Shown here one piece after another: positions 22,720 through 26,016 of a stretch of 26,016 bases of DNA. Below the pieces are notes generated by a model. That model did not search any database, had not been told where the DNA came from, and saw only the letters and a program-made list of their open reading frames with translations. This DNA comes from Clostridiales bacterium (GTDB taxonomy: Bacteria > Bacillota > Clostridia > Oscillospirales > Oscillospiraceae), in contig QAMJ01000022.1 of assembly GCA_003150355.1 (NCBI GenBank), positions 1-26,016 of the forward strand, written 5' to 3'. Every line of letters begins with the position of its first letter. Position 1 is the stretch's first letter. The position numbers and the translations under genes are program-made.

Positions 22720-23303
22720 TGCTTACTAATATTATTTCAATCTCCCTTGGTGCGATCCTGATAAACAACTTTATCTTCTCGCAGTTCCTCGGCTGCTGCC
22801 CCTTCCTCGGCTGCTCCAATAAGGTCGACACCGCCGTCGGTATGGGTCTTGCCGTTACCTTCGTCATGGGTCTTGCCTCGGCGATCTGCTGGGTCATCGA
22901 CCAGTTTGTGCTCGTCCCGCTTGGACTTGCCTTCCTCCAGACGCTGACCTTTATTCTGGTCATCGCCGCTCTGGTGCAGTTCGTCGAAATGTTCCTCAAG
23001 AAGATGGTTCCCTCCCTCTACTCCGCACTGGGTATCTATCTTCCCCTTATCACCACCAACTGTGCGGTTCTCGGCGTCGTTCTGCTGAACGTCCAGAACC
23101 ACTACAACTTCATCGAGTCTCTCGTCTACGGCATCACCGGCGGTCTCGGCTTCATGCTCGCCATCGTCCTGTTTGCCACCGTGCGTGAGCGCGTTGAGTT
23201 CTCAGAGTATCCCGAGTGCTTCGAGGGATTCCCGATATGCCTTGTTTCCGCGGCTCTCGTGGCGCTTGCGTTCATGGGCTTCAGCGGCATGAAGATCTTT
23301 TGA
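22719..23303 (+). CDS. rnfA: Rnf complex subunit A
   Basis: This 194-residue integral membrane protein of the NqrE/RnfA family is homologous and oriented opposite to RnfE in the complex. It has six hydrophobic segments, the conserved NNFIFSQFLGCCPFLGCS (about 14-31) and PLITTNCAVLGV (about 108-119), whose Cys residues are the expected ligands of the membrane [2Fe-2S] centre. It starts at the rnfE stop (TAATG), and rnfB follows after 18 bases. Confidence 0.95.
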   Translation: MLTNIISISLGAILINNFIFSQFLGCCPFLGCSNKVDTAVGMGLAVTFVMGLASAICWVIDQFVLVPLGLAFLQTLTFILVIAALVQFVEMFLKKMVPSLYSALGIYLPLITTNCAVLGVVLLNVQNHYNFIESLVYGITGGLGFMLAIVLFATVRERVEFSEYPECFEGFPICLVSAALVALAFMGFSGMKIF

Positions 23304-23321
23304 TAGGGAGGGCATGAACAT

Positions 23322-24119
23322 ATGAAAACTATACTTCTTGCTGTCCTTGTCCTCGGCGTTCTGGGCGCTATCTTCGGCGCACTGCTCGCCTACGCTTCCA
23401 AGATATTCCATGTTGATGTCGACCCCAAGCAGGCTGCTGTAAGAGAATGCCTCGCCGGCGCGAACTGCGGCGGCTGCGGCTACCCCGGCTGTGACGGCTA
23501 TGCCGCCGCTGTCGCCGCGGGCGAAGCTCCCACCAACCGCTGCGTTGCGGGCGGCGCTGAGGCTGCCGCAAAGATCGCAGAGATCATGGGTGTCTCCGGC
23601 GGCGATGTGGAAAAGATGGTCGCTTTCGTACCCTGCTCCGGCACCGAGGGTCACGTGGAGAAGCGCTTCAACTACTCCGGCCCCATCGACTGCCAGGCCG
23701 CCATGCTCTTCGGCGGCAAGAGCAACAAGACATGCACCTTCGCCTGCATCGGTCTCGGCAATTGCACCAGAGCCTGCCAGTTTGACGCTATACATATCGT
23801 TGACGGCGTTGCCAAGGTCAACCGTATGCGCTGCGTAGGCTGCGGCGCCTGTGCCGATGCCTGCCCCAAGAGCATCATAAAGCTGATCCCCGAAAGCCAG
23901 AAGATCATGCCTGCCTGCGGCAATATGGACAAGGGCGCAAAGGTCATGAAGATGTGCGACTTCGGCTGCATCGGCTGCATGAAGTGCCAGAGAGAGTGCC
24001 CTGCCGACGCTATCGTCGTAAAGGATAACCTCGCCGCTGTGGACGTCTCCAAGTGCGTCGGCTGCGGTCACTGCGTCGACGTCTGCCCGCGCCATGTTAT
24101 CAACTGGTTCGGCAAGTGA
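23322..24119 (+). CDS. rnfB: Rnf complex subunit B, ferredoxin-accepting
   Basis: This 265-residue subunit takes electrons from reduced ferredoxin. It has an N-terminal membrane anchor (about 3-25) and the Fe-S motif C43, C49, C52, C57 plus C74 (ECLAGANCGGCGYPGC). Several ferredoxin-type motifs follow: C138, C142, C148, C152; C171, C174, C177, C181; C212, C216, C219, C222, C226; and C245, C248, C251, C255. This is the clostridial long form, richer in clusters than the proteobacterial protein. A GGAGGG lies before the ATG. It is last in the operon; an insertion sequence begins 31 bases after its stop, and no terminator of its own is seen in that gap. Confidence 0.95.
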   Translation: MKTILLAVLVLGVLGAIFGALLAYASKIFHVDVDPKQAAVRECLAGANCGGCGYPGCDGYAAAVAAGEAPTNRCVAGGAEAAAKIAEIMGVSGGDVEKMVAFVPCSGTEGHVEKRFNYSGPIDCQAAMLFGGKSNKTCTFACIGLGNCTRACQFDAIHIVDGVAKVNRMRCVGCGACADACPKSIIKLIPESQKIMPACGNMDKGAKVMKMCDFGCIGCMKCQRECPADAIVVKDNLAAVDVSKCVGCGHCVDVCPRHVINWFGK

Positions 24120-24195
24120 TCGACAGCAAGCTTATATACGAAACAAAAATGGCTCTGTGTCAATAGTTGGGGTAGAGCTTAGCAAGAAATAGCAG

Positions 24196-24227
24196 AAAGG
24201 CGTGAGCGGCGTGCCGCACACGCCTTT
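24196..24227. terminator. Long hairpin near the left end of the insertion sequence
   Basis: AAAGGCGTG (24196-24204) pairs with CACGCCTTT (24219-24227), and inside it GCGGC (24206-24210) pairs with GCCGC (24213-24217). No U-tract follows. It may block outside transcription from entering the element or stop read-through from rnfB. Confidence 0.55.
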
Positions 24228-24314
24228 GCTGTATATAAAACAGCTACCTGAGATTTTAAGGTTTTTGTAAGAAAATGGAGAAAAAGTAAAAATTAGGCAG
24301 TATCGTTCCTTGAG

Positions 24315-24332
24315 GGAGCAGCATACTGCTCC
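24315..24332. repeat. 7-bp hairpin upstream of the passenger gene
   Basis: GGAGCAG (24315-24321) pairs with CTGCTCC (24326-24332) around CATA, about 40 bases before the passenger gene's start. It may be an operator or a leader hairpin. Confidence 0.4.
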
Positions 24333-24371
24333 TAAGCTGAAAGCATCTTGAATAGAAAGAGAGTGCAAAAG

Positions 24372-24770
24372 ATGTTTTCAAAAGACCTATCCACTTCCAT
24401 TCTTCAGCTGTGCAGCGGCCGCGATCTCAGTTACGAAAAAGCCGCAGAGCTTTGTGGCCTCAGCCCAAGATACTTCGGCAGTGTTGCCAGAGGACAGACC
24501 AACGCATCGATCATTGTCCTTGAGAAGCTGTGTAAGGGCTTTGAGCTTACACCAAACGAACTGCTGAGGATCCCGCCGCTGTCGGATTCCAGGCTGCCCA
24601 TGGCCGTTGCGGAGAGCCGTTTTATCTGTGGACTCGGCTGCTATCCCGTGTGCCCGTACTGCAAGCTGACGCTTGACCGAGAATACCAGCATTTCTGTGA
24701 CCGCTGCGGGCAGGAACTCGATTGGAAGGATTATTCCAACGCGATCATTATCTTTCCCAGTCGGTCATGA
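24372..24770 (+). CDS. XRE-type HTH regulator with zinc ribbon, carried by the insertion sequence
   Basis: This 132-residue protein has an N-terminal helix-turn-helix (about 5-65: STSILQLCSGRDLSYEKAAE, LCGLSPRYFGSVARGQTNAS, VLEKLCKGFELTPNELL). At the C-terminus is a zinc ribbon with CPYC (about 98-101) and CDRCG (about 113-117). The ATG at 24372 is preferred to a TTG at 24348 because GAGAG lies 8 bases upstream of it. Its stop (24768-24770) abuts the transposase stop (24765-24767) with no spacer, so the two genes meet exactly tail to tail. A role in controlling transposition or nearby genes is an inference. Confidence 0.75.
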   Translation: MFSKDLSTSILQLCSGRDLSYEKAAELCGLSPRYFGSVARGQTNASIIVLEKLCKGFELTPNELLRIPPLSDSRLPMAVAESRFICGLGCYPVCPYCKLTLDREYQHFCDRCGQELDWKDYSNAIIIFPSRS

Positions 24771-25934
24771 AGCGCAGTGAAGGATCCTGTTCCTAAAAGT
24801 GGGGAAGCTTCTGACGCCGAAGCAAATGCGCTTGAGTACCTTGGTCTTGTTGTTGCAGCCCTCGGTGAAGCCGTTGGAATATGGCACATCAAAGCTGTTG
24901 AGGATATACTCGGACCAGTTGCGCACGGCGGTTATGCAGGCTTCAAATTCAGGGATATGGCTGTTTTCAGCATGGAACAACCATAAGGCGAGCCGTTCTT
25001 TTGCTGTTGCCGAATCCGGAGAGCGCATAAACTCTAAGAAGTCGTTCTTAAGATCATAAGCTATTTCAAGACGTGTAGATAAACCGAGGATGATCCTCAG
25101 ATGTTCACGTTCCTCGTCCTTCAGCTTTTCCTTATTTTTGCACAGCAATCTCCTTGAATGCTTGCAGAACTTTCTCCACGCGGCCGAGAGCGCTTTCTGT
25201 TCTGCCTTCCTCACATTCTCCAAAGCCCATATGGCCTGACGGACTACGTGGTACCGGTCGATCACTATTTTGGCATTCGGAAAGCATATTTCAGCAGTCT
25301 CTTTGAAGTAACGGTTCATGTCGATCACTACATACTTCACGTCTTTTCTGTTCTCAAACGTAAGGAAATACTTGATCAGGTCGCTCTTTTTGCGGTTGGG
25401 AAGTATGTCCGCTATCTTCCTGTTTTTTGCGTCGGTCAGGATAGTCTGGTACTTTTCGCCGCCCGCATTGCCATTGAACTCATCTATGGACAGCACCTCC
25501 GGAAGCTCCTTGCAGGAGTAATTCACGAGCTTGAAATACCTCAGCGCAGTCTGGGCCGAGATATTGTTCTTCCTGCCGATCTCCTTTGCCGAGCGCAGGT
25601 CTTTGAAGTCACAGATCACCTTTGCGGCAAGGCGGTTCGTTACTCTGTGGAACCGAGGAAGGAAACTGTTTTCCTCATAGAACCGCTTCCCACAGGAGCC
25701 GCAGGCATACCTACGCTTTCTCAGGTACAGATATGTATGCACTCCATGCATGTCCAGATCCTTGACTCGTTGTATACGGTAGTCGTGGATGCGCTCTGTC
25801 TCGCTTTGACAGCATGGGCAGATGTGCTTTTGCCGCGGCAACTCTATCTCTATGCAGCAGCCTGTTTCATTTTCATAAACATTTTTTACGATAACATCTT
25901 CCAATCCGAGCAGTTTTGAGGTATTATCTTTCAT
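24765..25934 (-). CDS. ISL3-family transposase
   Basis: This protein of about 389 residues has the ISL3 layout. An N-terminal zinc finger (CPCC at about 39-42, CGSCG at about 78-82) is followed by the HDYRIQRVKDLD block and a helix-turn-helix. The DDE domain has D151 in LSIDEFNG, D205 in VVIDMNRYF, and E358 in TEGCNNKTKVLKR. The DRYHV motif is also present. All catalytic residues and the full length appear intact, so it may be active. I chose the ATG at 25934 because the family usually begins a few residues before LLGLEDV, with AAAGGA upstream; an ATG at 25976 would add 14 residues but has no ribosome site. Confidence 0.93.
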   Translation of the reverse strand: MKDNTSKLLGLEDVIVKNVYENETGCCIEIELPRQKHICPCCQSETERIHDYRIQRVKDLDMHGVHTYLYLRKRRYACGSCGKRFYEENSFLPRFHRVTNRLAAKVICDFKDLRSAKEIGRKNNISAQTALRYFKLVNYSCKELPEVLSIDEFNGNAGGEKYQTILTDAKNRKIADILPNRKKSDLIKYFLTFENRKDVKYVVIDMNRYFKETAEICFPNAKIVIDRYHVVRQAIWALENVRKAEQKALSAAWRKFCKHSRRLLCKNKEKLKDEEREHLRIILGLSTRLEIAYDLKNDFLEFMRSPDSATAKERLALWLFHAENSHIPEFEACITAVRNWSEYILNSFDVPYSNGFTEGCNNKTKVLKRICFGVRSFPTFRNRILHCAS

Positions 25935-26016
25935 AGAGCATACAGTGTCCTTTCTTGTGGTGTCTCGCAGCTTCATTTTAAAGGATTTTTCTGTTATGCT
26001 CTACTCTTATTTTTCC

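Larger units (their letters stand above)
24151..26016. mobile_element. ISL3-family insertion sequence with passenger gene (right end just outside)
   Basis: The left end starts GGCTCTGTGTCAATAGTTGG at 24151, an ISL3-type terminal sequence. GTAGAGC occurs 21 bases in (24172-24178), and its complement occurs at 25998-26004 near the right edge with similar flanks (GAGTAGAGCATAAC versus GGGTAGAGCTTAGC). Placing the right tip symmetrically puts it about 9 bases beyond the window, for a total near 1.87 kb. Contents are a plus-strand HTH/zinc-ribbon gene and a minus-strand transposase that abut tail to tail. ISL3 elements usually make 8-bp target duplications; the left flank would be ACAAAAAT (24143-24150), which cannot be checked here. 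Confidence 0.8.

Noticed and set aside
1..26016. CRISPR array
   Set aside because: No regularly spaced direct repeats were seen anywhere in the window.

Overview
This window looks like chromosome from a spore-forming, strictly anaerobic gut Clostridia, most likely Oscillospiraceae. The evidence is a SpoIIE sporulation phosphatase, a complete six-gene Rnf complex in the clostridial order C-D-G-E-A-B, GC-rich codon usage in the core, Firmicutes-type Shine-Dalgarno sites, and an ISL3-family element. The genus is an inference; no rRNA or complete tRNA is present.

Bases 1-5040 are an AT-richer accessory region. It opens with the start of an RNase III-domain gene (minus strand, running off the window) and a double helix-turn-helix, excisionase-like gene. 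Next comes the 3' part of a tRNA-Ser(CGA) whose 5' part is missing, which is how one end of an integrated element looks. To the right are an Mrr-type restriction endonuclease and a coupled pair: an HD phosphohydrolase (YwfO/SAMHD1-like fold) and a YwgA-family protein. This is a plausible defence island. It ends at a perfect 20-bp-stem hairpin beside a second tRNA-like 3' fragment and a GC-rich, strongly folded non-coding stretch (about 5041-5390).

Bases 5395-9050 hold a TetR-controlled operon with a consensus sigma-A promoter and a 32-bp palindromic operator. Its genes are tetR, an alpha/beta hydrolase and a beta-lactamase-fold serine hydrolase. The operon then decays into an apparently N-truncated membrane protein and a chimera of an AraC helix-turn-helix with a frameshifted ABC-2 permease.

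Bases 9068-13986 are a minus-strand operon read right to left: S-adenosylhomocysteinase, MgtE magnesium channel, AEC permease, DUF1643 protein and Nudix hydrolase. It has a good promoter in front of ahcY and a terminator after the Nudix gene. The divergent side of that promoter region drives spoIIE and a small overlapping membrane protein. These are followed by a patatin-like phospholipase with its own promoter and a ZIP metal transporter closed by a strong terminator.

Bases 18881-24119 are the Rnf operon, which couples ferredoxin oxidation and NAD+ reduction to ion pumping. A Rex-like operator and a sigma-A-like promoter lie upstream. About 30 bases after rnfB begins an ISL3-family insertion sequence (24151 to just past the window end). 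It carries a convergent passenger gene for an XRE-type regulator with a zinc ribbon.
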